Assembly (NCBI RefSeq): GCF_018982965.1
Contig: NZ_JACBYP010000008.1
Span: forward strand, 61,332 to 125,331
Direction of reading: 5' to 3'
Source of the DNA: Streptomyces mayonensis
GTDB taxonomy: Bacteria > Actinomycetota > Actinomycetes > Streptomycetales > Streptomycetaceae
Length of the DNA stretch: 64,000 nucleotides
The translations under genes were made by a program, and so were the position numbers. Positions 9,037 to 17,683 of the stretch are shown one piece after another (position 1 is the stretch's first letter; each line of letters begins with the position of its first letter). Under the pieces are notes generated by a model. That model was not told the origin of the DNA, did not search any database, and worked only from the letters and a program-made list of their open reading frames with translations.

Positions 9037-10085
9037 AGTGAGCCTCCGGCCCGGTTGGTGCGGACGATCAGGTAGACGAGGTAGGGGGCGCCGAGGACGC
9101 CGGTGACGACGCCCACGGGGTAGCGGGTGTCGAAGGCGTACTGGCCGGTGAAGTCGGCGACGAGCACGAGCAGGGCGCCGACCAGGCCGGCGGGGACCAG
9201 CAGGGAGCCGCCGGTGCCGACGAGGCGGGCGGCGATCGGCCCGGAGAGGAACGCGACGAAGGCGATGGGTCCGGCGGCCGCGGTGGCGAAGGCGATGAGT
9301 CCGACGGCCGCGACGATCACGACGACGCGGGTGCGTTCGACGCGCACCCCGAGCGCGGACGCCGTGTCGTCGCCGAGGCTCAGGGCACTCAGGTCGCGGG
9401 CCCGGGACAGCAGCACGGGTACGAGCACGAGCACCGCGAGGACGGCGGGCACCGTCTCCTCCCAGGTGGTGCCGTTGAGGCTGCCGGTGAGCCAGCGCAT
9501 CGCCTCCTGGAGGTCCCATTCGCCGGCCTGCGACAGGACGTAGGAGGTTGCGCTGTCCAGGAGGGCGGCCATGCCGATGCCGATGAGGATGAGCCGTGTG
9601 CCGGCCACGCCGTCGCGGAACGCGAGGGTGTACACGAGCAGCGCCACCGCGAGGGCGGCGGCGATCGCGACGACGGAGACCTCGGTGCCGCTCAGCGAGA
9701 ACGTCACGATGGCGACGGCCGCCGCCGCGCTCGCCCCCGCGCTGATGCCGATGATGTCGGGGCTGGCCAGCGGGTTGCGGAGCATCGTCTGGAAGGTGAC
9801 GCCGGCGATGCCGAAGCTGAATCCGGCGGTCAGGGCGAGCACCGCCCGCGGCAGCCGCAGCCGGCCGACGGTGAAGGACGCGCCGGGCACGTCCTCGCCC
9901 ATGACGACGCGCAGCACGTCGTGGGCCGGGTAGAAGGTGTGACCGGCCATGAGGCTGGTGGCGAACGCCGCGACGACCAGGACGAGCAGGGTCACCACGA
10001 GCAGCCGTCGCCGGCGGGAGCCGCGGACACGGCTGCGGGTGACGGTCCGCAGCGTGGGGGTGTCGCTGACGGCGGGGGCGCTCAC
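9033..10085 (-). CDS. FecCD-family iron-siderophore permease (second subunit)
   Basis: A 350-aa inner-membrane permease of the BtuC/FecCD fold, with a basic N-terminus (RGSRRRRLL) and about ten hydrophobic segments. Diagnostic stretches are GRLRLPRAVLALTAGFSFGI, RNPLASPDIIGISAGASA and the late GPIAFVAFLSGPIAARLVG. It pairs with the permease encoded just upstream to form the heterodimeric channel, as FepD/FepG do. Its start overlaps the upstream permease stop (10082-10085) and its stop overlaps the ATPase start. Confidence 0.92.
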   Translation of the reverse strand: MSAPAVSDTPTLRTVTRSRVRGSRRRRLLVVTLLVLVVAAFATSLMAGHTFYPAHDVLRVVMGEDVPGASFTVGRLRLPRAVLALTAGFSFGIAGVTFQTMLRNPLASPDIIGISAGASAAAAVAIVTFSLSGTEVSVVAIAAALAVALLVYTLAFRDGVAGTRLILIGIGMAALLDSATSYVLSQAGEWDLQEAMRWLTGSLNGTTWEETVPAVLAVLVLVPVLLSRARDLSALSLGDDTASALGVRVERTRVVVIVAAVGLIAFATAAAGPIAFVAFLSGPIAARLVGTGGSLLVPAGLVGALLVLVADFTGQYAFDTRYPVGVVTGVLGAPYLVYLIVRTNRAGGSL

Positions 10086-11125
10086 AGGGATCTGACCTTC
10101 TGTCGGCGGACGATGTGGATGAAGAAGGGTGCCCCGATGACGGCGGTCAGGATCCCCACGTCGATCTCGGAGGGCCGGGCGACGACGCGTCCGACCACGT
10201 CCGCCGCCGTGAGGAGGGCGGCACCGCCGAGCGCGGCGAACGGCAGCAGCCAGCGGTGGTCGACTCCGACGAGGAGCCGGCAGGTGTGCGGGACGAGCAG
10301 CCCGACGAAGGCGATCGGTCCGGCGACGGCGGTGGACGCGCCGCAGAGCACGACCGCGCCGAGCGCCGAGGTGGCCCGTACGAGGGCCACCCGTTCACCG
10401 AGCCCGGCGGCCAGGTCGTCGCCCAGGGCGAGGGAGTTGAGGGCACGCGCGGAGGCGAGGCAGAGCAGGAACCCGGCGGCGAGGAACGGGACGACGCTGC
10501 CGAGCTGGGAGTAGGAGGCTCCCCCGACCCCGCCGATCTGCCACAGCCGGAAGGTGTCGGAGATGTCGTTGCGCGGCAGGACGACGGCGCTGACCAGGGA
10601 GGCGAGCGCGGCCGAGATGGCGGCACCGGCGAGGGCGAGCTTGAGCGGTGTGGCGCCGCCGCGGCCCAGCGAGCCGACGGTGTAGACGAAGGCGGCGGTC
10701 AGCGCCGCTCCGGTCATCGCCACCCAGATGTACCCGGACGCCGACGCGAGGCCGAAGTGGGCGATGGCGGTGACGACGGCCAGGGAGGCGCCCATGTTGA
10801 CGCCGAGGATGCCCGGGTCGGCGAGCGGGTTGCGGGTCACCCCCTGCATGACCGTGCCGGAGACCGCGAGGGCGGCGCCCACGACGACGGCGAGGAGCGT
10901 GCGCGGTACGCGTTTGGCGACCGCGGCCTCCTCCAGGGTCTGTTCCGCTCCGCCGAGGGCGGACCACACGTCGGAGAAGGCGACGTCGCGGGAGCCGAAG
11001 GCGAGGGAGGCGGTCATGACGAGGAGCAGGACGGCCGCGAGGACGAGGAGCCAGGTCACGCGGACGCGTGCCGAACGCCGCACCGGGGCGGTGTTCGGCA
11101 CGCTCACGGTTTCGGTGGCGGTCAC
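10082..11125 (-). CDS. FecCD-family iron-siderophore permease (first subunit)
   Basis: A 347-aa polytopic permease and partner of the downstream FecCD protein. Recognisable elements are VAKRVPRTLLAVVVGAALAV, RNPLADPGILGVNMGASLAV and GPIAFVGLLVPHTCRLLVG, the last being the loop that contacts the ATPase. The GTG start at 11125 overlaps the binding-protein stop by GTGA. The two permeases are clearly diverged rather than a recent duplication. Confidence 0.92.
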   Translation of the reverse strand: MTATETVSVPNTAPVRRSARVRVTWLLVLAAVLLLVMTASLAFGSRDVAFSDVWSALGGAEQTLEEAAVAKRVPRTLLAVVVGAALAVSGTVMQGVTRNPLADPGILGVNMGASLAVVTAIAHFGLASASGYIWVAMTGAALTAAFVYTVGSLGRGGATPLKLALAGAAISAALASLVSAVVLPRNDISDTFRLWQIGGVGGASYSQLGSVVPFLAAGFLLCLASARALNSLALGDDLAAGLGERVALVRATSALGAVVLCGASTAVAGPIAFVGLLVPHTCRLLVGVDHRWLLPFAALGGAALLTAADVVGRVVARPSEIDVGILTAVIGAPFFIHIVRRQKVRSL

Positions 11126-12171
11126 GCGGCCTTGTCCGCGGCCTGGGCGAGCGCCTTCACGTAGTCGTCGAGGACGTACGGGATGGAGAGCGGGGTCGGG
11201 TTGGCGGCGGTGGCCAGCGGGGTGCTGCCGGGCAGCAGGTAGAGGGAGTCCTGCTTGACGGCCTTCAGCTTGGAGGTGAGCGGGTCCTTCTTGAGGGCGG
11301 CCAGCAGTTCGCCCTTGTCGTCTCCGTAGCCGGTGACGATGTCGACGTCGTTGAAGTCGTCGATGCGTTCGGCGCTCTTGGTGAGGACGAATTTCTCGGT
11401 GTCCTCGGACGGTCCGGAGACGCTGGCCGGGATCTTCATGCCGAGGTCGGTGAAGAACTGGGTGCGGGTGTCGTGGGTGGTGTAGAAGCCGACCTCACTG
11501 ACGTCCTTCGAGGACACGTGGGTCAGGAACATCGCCGACTTGCCCTTGATCTGGGGGTACTTGGCGACGGTCTCGGTGATCTGCCCCTCGAGGTCGCCGA
11601 TCAGCTTGTCGCCCTCGTCGGCCAGGCCGATGGCCTTGCTGTTGAGCTTGATGATGTCGCGCCACGGGGTGGCCCAGGCGGCTTCGGGGTAGGCGACGAC
11701 GGGGGCGATCTGGCTGAGCGTCTCGTAGTCCTCGGCGGTCAGTCCGGAGTAGGCGGCGAGGATGACGTCCGGCTTGGTGTCGGCGACGGCCTCAAAGTCG
11801 ATGCCGTCGGTCTCGTCGAACAGGACGGGCGTCTTGGCGCCGAGCTCCTTGAGCCGGTCCTCCGTCCAGGGCAGGACGCCGTTGCCGTCGTCGTCGCCGA
11901 AGTTGGCCTTGGCCATGCCGACGGGGACGACGCCGAGGGCGAGCGGCACCTCGTCGTTGGCCCAGTTGACGGTGGCGACGCGCTCGGGCTTCTCGGGGAC
12001 GGTGGTGGTTCCGAGCGCGTGCTTGATCGTCACGGGGAACTGGCCGGCACCGTCTGCGCCGGCGCTCGCGGCGCTGCTGTCGTCCTTGGCGTCGTCCTGG
12101 CCGCCGCAGGCGGTGAGGCCGAACAGGAGGGCGGCCGCGAGGGCGAGCACGCGAAGGCGGGGTGTTCTCAT
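11122..12171 (-). CDS. Iron-siderophore substrate-binding lipoprotein
   Basis: A 349-aa extracellular lipoprotein that captures ferric siderophore and delivers it to the FecCD channel. The N-terminus has a basic start, a hydrophobic core and a lipobox LTACGG, so Cys would be acylated after cleavage. The mature part follows the FepB/FhuD class III fold: TVPEKPERVATVNWANDEVP, LKELGAKTPVLF, KPDVILAAYSGLT, and IDDFNDVDIVTGYG. I place the start at the ATG at 12171; a GTG five codons earlier is possible since neither has a strong ribosome site. First gene of the iron operon, with an iron box about 90 bp upstream. Confidence 0.9.
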   Translation of the reverse strand: MRTPRLRVLALAAALLFGLTACGGQDDAKDDSSAASAGADGAGQFPVTIKHALGTTTVPEKPERVATVNWANDEVPLALGVVPVGMAKANFGDDDGNGVLPWTEDRLKELGAKTPVLFDETDGIDFEAVADTKPDVILAAYSGLTAEDYETLSQIAPVVAYPEAAWATPWRDIIKLNSKAIGLADEGDKLIGDLEGQITETVAKYPQIKGKSAMFLTHVSSKDVSEVGFYTTHDTRTQFFTDLGMKIPASVSGPSEDTEKFVLTKSAERIDDFNDVDIVTGYGDDKGELLAALKKDPLTSKLKAVKQDSLYLLPGSTPLATAANPTPLSIPYVLDDYVKALAQAADKAA

Positions 12172-12259
12172 CGACCCGGGGTTCACTCTCGGTCGGGGTG
12201 CCGGGCGCGCTCGTCCGGGGCTGTGGACGCGCGAGCCCGCACCGCAGTTGCACAGAAGG

Positions 12260-12278
12260 TTAGGTAAGGCTTGCCTGC
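12260..12278. promoter_or_regulatory. Iron box (DmdR/IdeR-type operator)
   Basis: TTAGGTAAGGCTTGCCTGC closely resembles the 19-bp actinobacterial iron box (consensus TTAGGTTAGGCTAACCTAA) bound by DmdR1/IdeR/DtxR with Fe2+. The core AGGtAAGgCTTgCCT is near-palindromic. It lies about 90 bp upstream of the binding-protein start, where it can shut off the whole five-gene operon when iron is sufficient. Position and match together make this strong, although I have not scored it against a matrix. Confidence 0.8.
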
Positions 12279-12390
12279 ATAGACTAGAGAGCTGCTGGAC
12301 GCGCTTCAATCGAGACTTTGCGACAGCCCTTGTCGCGATCGGGACACGCACGTCGGCGCGGCCCGCGCAGCGACCGCCGGGTCCCCGCCG

Positions 12391-13161
12391 TCACCGCGGC
12401 CGGAACGTGCCCGGCGTGGTGCCGGTCGTGCGCCGGAAGGCCGCCCCGAAGGCACTCGCCGAGCGGTAGCCGACGGCGTCGGCCACGACGTCGACCTCGA
12501 GGCCGCGGGACAGCAGCCGCACCGCGTGCTGGGCCCGCACCGAGGCGACCCAGCGGGCGAAGCTCGTGCCCGTCTCCGCACGGAACGCGCGGGTCAGCGT
12601 GCGGGCGCTGCAGCCGAGGGCGGCTGCCCAGCCGGTCAGCGTCCGCTGGTCGGCGGGGTCCGCCCGGACCGCGTCCACGATCGGCCGCAGCAGCGGAGAC
12701 GTGGGCAGCTGCACCAGCAGCGCCCGCGGCGACGGCCGCAGGACGTCGAGCGCCATGGCCTCGGTCACGGCCCGGGACCGCGCCGGCAGGTCCGGTTCCC
12801 CGAGCCGTTCCAGTACGAGCCGCAGCAGCGGCGTGATCTCCACGGCCACCGGGACGTCGGGCAGCACCGACACCGTGCCGTGCCGGAAGAAGTGGGCGCG
12901 GTAGGAGGTGCCCGCGACGGCGGAGGCGGAGTGCAGCTGGCCCGCGGGCATCCAGAGCCCCAGGGTCGGGGTGATGCACCACACCTGTGAGCCCACCACG
13001 GCGGTGGACGTGCCGTGCTCGTTCCAGAGCAGTTCGTGCCACGGGTGCGAATGCTCGTTCCAGGCGGTGTCGGCCGCCACGACTTCCTCGTACCCCTTGA
13101 TCACGAACGACACGTCCACCTCGCCGGCGGCGAACGTCGGCAGTTCCCTGGTGACACGCAT
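12391..13161 (-). CDS. AraC family regulator, probable activator of the iron operon
   Basis: A 256-aa AraC/XylS-type activator. The N-terminal half is a cupin-like sensor (HSHPWHELLW, LGLWMPAGQLHSA); the C-terminal hundred residues hold two helix-turn-helix motifs (LTGWAAALGCSARTLTRAF and VVADAVGYRSASAFGAAFRR). It lies directly upstream of, and in the same direction as, the siderophore uptake genes with 219 bp between, which holds the iron box. AraC proteins next to such operons commonly sense the ferric siderophore itself (AlcR, YbtA, Btr), so a substrate-induced switch on top of iron repression is likely. Inference from family and position. Confidence 0.87.
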   Translation of the reverse strand: MRVTRELPTFAAGEVDVSFVIKGYEEVVAADTAWNEHSHPWHELLWNEHGTSTAVVGSQVWCITPTLGLWMPAGQLHSASAVAGTSYRAHFFRHGTVSVLPDVPVAVEITPLLRLVLERLGEPDLPARSRAVTEAMALDVLRPSPRALLVQLPTSPLLRPIVDAVRADPADQRTLTGWAAALGCSARTLTRAFRAETGTSFARWVASVRAQHAVRLLSRGLEVDVVADAVGYRSASAFGAAFRRTTGTTPGTFRPR

Positions 13162-13234
13162 GGGTCCAGGCTAATCGGCCGTGCCGGTCGTGCCGCCCGG
13201 CTCCGGTCGTCCGCCAGGCCTGCTGCCGTCCGCC

Positions 13235-13975
13235 TCAGGCCGGCTTGCGCCAGACGGAGACGTGCCGGACGGAGTCCTGGGTGAACGGCGTCCCGTCCCA
13301 GTCCGCGACGCGGCGTTCGAGCTCGAGCCCGGCGATCTTCGCCATGAGGTCCAGCTCCGCCGGCCACGCGTACCGGTGGCGGGAGGCGCCGCGGCGGTAG
13401 TGGCCGGTGTCGTCGTCGCGCGTGAAGTGGTGGGAGACGAGGGTCTGTTCGACCAGGTCGAAGGTGTCCAGACCGACATGGTGCCCGGCGACCTCGAACG
13501 GCACCGCGATCTGACCGGGCGGCAGGAAGCGCAGCGGCGGCACGCCCAGTTCGATCACGAACCGGCCGCCGGGCCCCAGATGGCGTGCGGCGTTGCGGAA
13601 GCACTCGACCTGTTCGTCCTGCGTGAGCAGGTTGGAGATGGTGTTGTAGACGAGGTAGACGAGGGTGAACTCGCCGGGGACGACGGTGGTGGCCATGTCC
13701 CCGAGGACCACCGGCAGTGTGTCCTCGTCGGTCTTGCGCCGCAGTACGGCGGCCATGTGCTCGGAGAGTTCGATGCCGGTCACCGGCACGCCGCGTTCCC
13801 GCAGCGGGACGCCCACGCGTCCGGTTCCGATGGCGAACTCCAATGCCCGTCCGTCTCCCGCCAGTTCGGCGAGGAAGTCGAGGGTCGGTCCGAGGGCGGC
13901 GGCCGAGGAGTGCTCGGCCTCCTCGGTGTCGTAGCGGTCGGCGGTCTCACGGGTCCACACTTCGCTGCTCGTCAC
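13235..13975 (-). CDS. Class I SAM-dependent methyltransferase, 246 aa
   Basis: Cytoplasmic methyltransferase with the Rossmann-like fold. Motif I is ALEFAIGTGRVGVPL, followed by the acidic ribose-binding strand VTGIELSEHM and motif II VLGDMATTV. It resembles the small-molecule methyltransferases common in Streptomyces (Methyltransf_25/11 type). The start is a GTG with only a weak ribosome site. It sits 73 bp before the AraC gene on the same strand and 55 bp from the LysR gene. Substrate unknown. Confidence 0.83.
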   Translation of the reverse strand: MTSSEVWTRETADRYDTEEAEHSSAAALGPTLDFLAELAGDGRALEFAIGTGRVGVPLRERGVPVTGIELSEHMAAVLRRKTDEDTLPVVLGDMATTVVPGEFTLVYLVYNTISNLLTQDEQVECFRNAARHLGPGGRFVIELGVPPLRFLPPGQIAVPFEVAGHHVGLDTFDLVEQTLVSHHFTRDDDTGHYRRGASRHRYAWPAELDLMAKIAGLELERRVADWDGTPFTQDSVRHVSVWRKPA

Positions 13976-14030
13976 GGGCGGTCACTCTGCCGGGAGCGGA
14001 CGCGACGTGTCGACTGCTTTTCTGCCGGCC

Positions 14031-14930
14031 TCAGCGGCCGTTGTGGAGGCGGTCCGCCAGTTCGTCGGCGCGCGCGCCGATCAGCCTGCGGACCACGGCG
14101 GCGGACCGTGACGGCTGGCTGTCGGCCCGCTGGACCAGGCTGACCTCGACCGGCTCGGCGTCCGCCAGGGGCAGCCACACCAGGCCCGCCGGGGACTGCC
14201 GGCTGTCGAAGCGCGCGAGGAGCCCGATCCCGGCGCCCTGGGAGACCATGGTCTGGACCGTGCGGGCCGACATCGCCTCGACCGTGGCCTCGGCGTCCGG
14301 AAGGCGCTCGCGCAGCCGCTGGTGCAGGACCGTTCCCGGTCGCATGGTCACGATCGGCCACCGGCCGAGTTCGCCCCAGGTGACCTCGTGCCGGTCGGCG
14401 AGCGGGTGGTCGGAACGGGTGTGGACGCCCAGCGGGGCCAGCAGGATCCGCCGCCGGACCAGCCCGCGCGGCGGTGGCCGGCCCGGTGTGGTGACGACGG
14501 CGAGGTCCAGGTCGCCGGAGGCCACCGCGCGCTCGATGTCCGCCGAGGACCCCTCGCGGACGGAGAAGCGCAGTCCCGGGTGGTCGGTGAGCAGCCGCCC
14601 CACGACCGGGGCGACGACGGTCTCGACGGTCACCGACCCGCCGCCGATGGACACCCTGCCCTGATACGTCCCGTTGGAGGCCAGGGCCGCCTCCCGCGCC
14701 GCGTCCTCGGCCGCCACGAGGCGCGCCAGCGGACCGACGAGCGCCTCGCCCGCGGGGGTCGCGCGTACGCCCTGCCTGCTCCGGGTCAGCAGCACCGCGT
14801 CCAGCTCCTCCTCCAGCAGGGTCAGCTGCTGTCCGATGGTGGGCTGGCTGACGCCGCAGGCGGCCGCCGCCGACCGGAGGGAACCGGTGCGCACCGCGGC
14901 GAGGAAGTACCGGGCCCGTTCGACTCGCAT
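14031..14930 (-). CDS. LysR family regulator
   Basis: A 299-aa LysR-type regulator. Residues 1-60 form the winged HTH (FLAAVRTGSLRSAAAACGVS, then PTIGQQLTLLEEELDAVLLTR); the rest is the two-lobed effector domain (RVSIGGGSVTVETVVAPVVG, LDLAVVTTPGRPP). It is divergent from the CoA-transferase/carrier operon, with 157 bp between starts, the classical arrangement for a LysR activator and its targets. The effector is probably the transported acid or its CoA ester; that is inference. Confidence 0.9.
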   Translation of the reverse strand: MRVERARYFLAAVRTGSLRSAAAACGVSQPTIGQQLTLLEEELDAVLLTRSRQGVRATPAGEALVGPLARLVAAEDAAREAALASNGTYQGRVSIGGGSVTVETVVAPVVGRLLTDHPGLRFSVREGSSADIERAVASGDLDLAVVTTPGRPPPRGLVRRRILLAPLGVHTRSDHPLADRHEVTWGELGRWPIVTMRPGTVLHQRLRERLPDAEATVEAMSARTVQTMVSQGAGIGLLARFDSRQSPAGLVWLPLADAEPVEVSLVQRADSQPSRSAAVVRRLIGARADELADRLHNGR

Positions 14931-15087
14931 GCCGGGATGTTACAGCCGCGTCGCCGAGCAGCGCCGTTATAGGTGTTGCCTTTCACCGCCTGAAGCGTTC
15001 GACGTCTTCCCGTGGCCGTTCCCGCGCGACATCGTGACGCGGGTCACGGCAAGCCGTGATGTGGCGGTACTCGTGGAAGGGAAATCC

Positions 15088-16269
15088 GTGTCCGGTCCTC
15101 TCAGTGGTGTACGTGTGCTCGACCTCTCGACGGTGCTGGCCGGGCCGCTGGCCTCGTCCCTGCTCGGCGAGTTCGGCGCGGAGGTGATCAAGGTCGAACA
15201 GCCGGGCACCGGAGACCCGGCCCGCGGCTACCCGCCGTTGGCGGACGGCGAGTCCGCGGCCTGGTCGGTCGTGGGCCGGAACAAGTCGAGTGTGACCGTC
15301 GACCTGCACCACCCGGACGCCGCGGCCCTGGTCGGGCGGCTCGCCGCGACGACCGACGTGGTGGTGACCAACTTCCGGCCGGCGAACCTGAAAAGGTTCT
15401 CCGTCGACTTCGACGACCTCGTCGTCCACCGTCCCGACCTGGTGATGGTGCACGTCAGCGCCTTCGGGCGCACCGGTCCGTACGCCGACCGCCCCGGCTT
15501 CGCCCGCGTGGCGGAGGCCTTCGCCGGACTGACCCACCGCACGGGCTTCCCCGACGGCCCGCCGGTGTTCTCCGGCTATCCGGTCGCCGACGGCGTCACC
15601 GGCATCTACGCGGCCTTCGCGGCGATGCTGGCGCTGCGCCAGCGCGACCTCACCGGAGAACCCCAGCTGGCCGACATCGGCCTGTACGAACCGCTGCTGC
15701 GGATGATGGAGGACTTCGTCGCCGACTACGGCGCGACCGGCGAGAGCCACGGGCGCCGGGGCAACGAGAATCCGCACATCAGCCCCAACAACCTCTACCG
15801 GACCCGCGACGGGCGGTGGCTGGCGCTGCCGGCGTCGACCGATCAGATGTGGCGGCGGCTGGTCGGGGCGATGGAGGCACCGGACCTCGCCGTGCACGAC
15901 TCCATGGCGAGCCGGATCGAGCACCGTGCGGAGATCGAGGGCCGCGTGGCCGCCTTCGTCGCCGCCCACGACCTCGCGTCCCTGACCGAGGTCCTGGACC
16001 GGGCGGGCGTCGCCCACGGGCCGGTCAACACGGCCGCCGACATCTGCGCCGACCCGCATGTCAGGGCCCGCGGCTCGGTGGTCGAGGTGAGCGGCGGCAG
16101 CGGCGGCCGGACGCGGCTGGTGCAGGGGTCCGCCGGCCGGTTCTCGGGGTTCGAGCAGACCGTCGGACACACCGCACCGGGCCTGGGCGAGCACACGTCC
16201 GCCGTACTGCGGGACCTCGGTCTCGCTCCCGCCGCCATCGACGAGCTCGCCGCACGCGGCGTCATCTGA
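15088..16269 (+). CDS. CaiB/BaiF family (family III) CoA-transferase
   Basis: A 393-aa class III CoA-transferase, moving CoA between a donor acyl-CoA and a carboxylic acid, typically as an interlaced dimer. Family features are LSGVRVLDLSTVLAGPLAS at the N-terminus, GAEVIKVEQPGTGDPARGY, GRNKSSVTVDLHHPDA, and the expected catalytic aspartate D196 in QLADIGLYE. The GTG at 15088 is chosen for its GGAAGG site and because family homology begins there; the frame stays open upstream without homology. The MatC-like carrier follows after 15 bp. Together they suggest uptake and CoA activation of a mono- or dicarboxylate such as malonate, controlled by the divergent LysR protein. Confidence 0.88.
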   Translation: MSGPLSGVRVLDLSTVLAGPLASSLLGEFGAEVIKVEQPGTGDPARGYPPLADGESAAWSVVGRNKSSVTVDLHHPDAAALVGRLAATTDVVVTNFRPANLKRFSVDFDDLVVHRPDLVMVHVSAFGRTGPYADRPGFARVAEAFAGLTHRTGFPDGPPVFSGYPVADGVTGIYAAFAAMLALRQRDLTGEPQLADIGLYEPLLRMMEDFVADYGATGESHGRRGNENPHISPNNLYRTRDGRWLALPASTDQMWRRLVGAMEAPDLAVHDSMASRIEHRAEIEGRVAAFVAAHDLASLTEVLDRAGVAHGPVNTAADICADPHVRARGSVVEVSGGSGGRTRLVQGSAGRFSGFEQTVGHTAPGLGEHTSAVLRDLGLAPAAIDELAARGVI

Positions 16270-16284
16270 ACCGAGGAGCCGCAG

Positions 16285-17616
16285 ATGTCCATGGCCGACG
16301 TCTCCGTCGTCGTTCTCGTCGCCCTCTTCGCGGCGACCCTCCTGCCGAGGTTCAACCTCGGTCTGGCGGCCCTGCCCGCCGCCTTCCTGGTCGGCCTCGC
16401 CGCGGACCGCACCGCCGACGAGGTCACCGCGTTCTTCCCCTCCGACTTCTTCGTCCTGATCGTCGGGATCACGGCCCTGTTCGCGGTGGCGCAGCTCAAC
16501 GGCACCCTCGACTGGCTGCTGGACGGCATGCTCCGCCTGGTCGGCGGGCGCGTGCTGCTGGTCGCCCTGGTCCCGTTCCTGATCGGCGCCGTGCTGACGG
16601 CGATCGGCACACTGCCCGCCGCGGCGACCGCCATCGTCGCGCCGATCGCCCTCGGCCTCGCCGCCCGCTACGGCATTTCTCCCCTGGTCGCGGCCGTACT
16701 GGGCATCACCGGCATCATCAGCGGGCTCCTGTCGCCGCTGGCCGTCTACGGCACGAGCGCGCGCCGCCTCGGTGACACGCTGAAGATCGGGCTGCCCGAC
16801 TCCGCGCCGGTCGCCTTCTTCCTCGGCGGCCTGGTCGCCGGTCTCGTGGTCGCCACCGGCTGCCTCCTGGTCGGGGTGCGCACCGGCGCCGTGCCCCGGG
16901 GCCGCGTCTCCCCCACCACGGACACCACGGACACCACGAAAGACCGCACGCTCGTGCCCCCGTCGGACACGTCGGGGACGGAACGGGCGCCGGCGGTGAC
17001 CGGGACGGAGACCGCCGGACGCGCGGTGTCGCCGGCCGCCACGCGTGCCCTGACCCTCACGTGCCTGGCGGCCGTCGTGGTGCTGTCGGTCGGATTCGAC
17101 GCGAACATCGGCTATCTGGGGCTCACCGCCGCGGTGGTCCAGCAGATCGTCCTGCGGCTGGAGCCGGGGGAGATCGTCTCCCGGATCCCGTGGAACGTCG
17201 TGCTGCTCATCGGAGGGCTGCTCACCTACGTCGGCCTCATGCAGGACATGGGCGCGTTCACGCGGATCAGCGACCTGCTGCGGGTCGAGGGTTCGCCGCT
17301 GCTGAGCCTGCTGGTCATCTGCTACATCGCAGGCATCACGTCCTTCGCGGCGAGTTCCATCGCCGTCTTCGCGACCACGATGCCGCTGATCCCCGCCGTC
17401 GTCGCCGAGGGTGCCTCGCCCGTCGGCGCGGTCCTCGCGGTGGCGTTGGCCTCGATCCTGGTCGACATCAATCCGCTGGGCATCACCGGCGGGCTGATCC
17501 TCGGCGCGGCGCGGCCGGACGACCGTCCGCGGCTCTTCCGCCATCTGCTGACCTACGGAGCGGTGTCGGTGGTCGTCGGCCCCGCGCTCGCCTGTGTGGC
17601 CTTCGGCTGGTGGTGA
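16285..17616 (+). CDS. MatC-type dicarboxylate carrier / SLC13-like permease
   Basis: A 443-aa inner-membrane carrier with 11-12 hydrophobic segments in two halves separated by a charged loop (about residues 200-250) that contains a repeated Thr-Asp stretch. The N-terminal half resembles the MatC_N dicarboxylate-carrier domain and the ion-transporter superfamily (FPSDFFVLIVGITALFAVAQ, LPAAATAIVAPIALGLAARY). The C-terminal half has matching re-entrant segments (ITSFAASSIAVFATTMPLIP, DINPLGITGGLILGA). It follows the CoA-transferase with a GAGGAG ribosome site, so the two form an operon. Malonate is the reference MatC substrate, but specificity cannot be read here. Confidence 0.83.
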   Translation: MSMADVSVVVLVALFAATLLPRFNLGLAALPAAFLVGLAADRTADEVTAFFPSDFFVLIVGITALFAVAQLNGTLDWLLDGMLRLVGGRVLLVALVPFLIGAVLTAIGTLPAAATAIVAPIALGLAARYGISPLVAAVLGITGIISGLLSPLAVYGTSARRLGDTLKIGLPDSAPVAFFLGGLVAGLVVATGCLLVGVRTGAVPRGRVSPTTDTTDTTKDRTLVPPSDTSGTERAPAVTGTETAGRAVSPAATRALTLTCLAAVVVLSVGFDANIGYLGLTAAVVQQIVLRLEPGEIVSRIPWNVVLLIGGLLTYVGLMQDMGAFTRISDLLRVEGSPLLSLLVICYIAGITSFAASSIAVFATTMPLIPAVVAEGASPVGAVLAVALASILVDINPLGITGGLILGAARPDDRPRLFRHLLTYGAVSVVVGPALACVAFGWW

Positions 17617-17683
17617 CGGGCGGGTCCGGACCGGGTACTCGGCGGCGCCCACAAGGCGGGGCGGCGGAGTGCGCCGGTGTCCG

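Noticed and set aside
12172..12351. 60-residue N-terminal extension of the siderophore-binding protein
   Set aside because: It would bury the lipobox signal peptide inside the protein and run through the promoter and toward the iron box.
14983..17652. 889-codon open frame opposite the CoA-transferase and MatC genes
   Set aside because: The plus-strand genes have complete family motifs and normal codon bias; the antisense translation is Asp/Arg/Gly low complexity.
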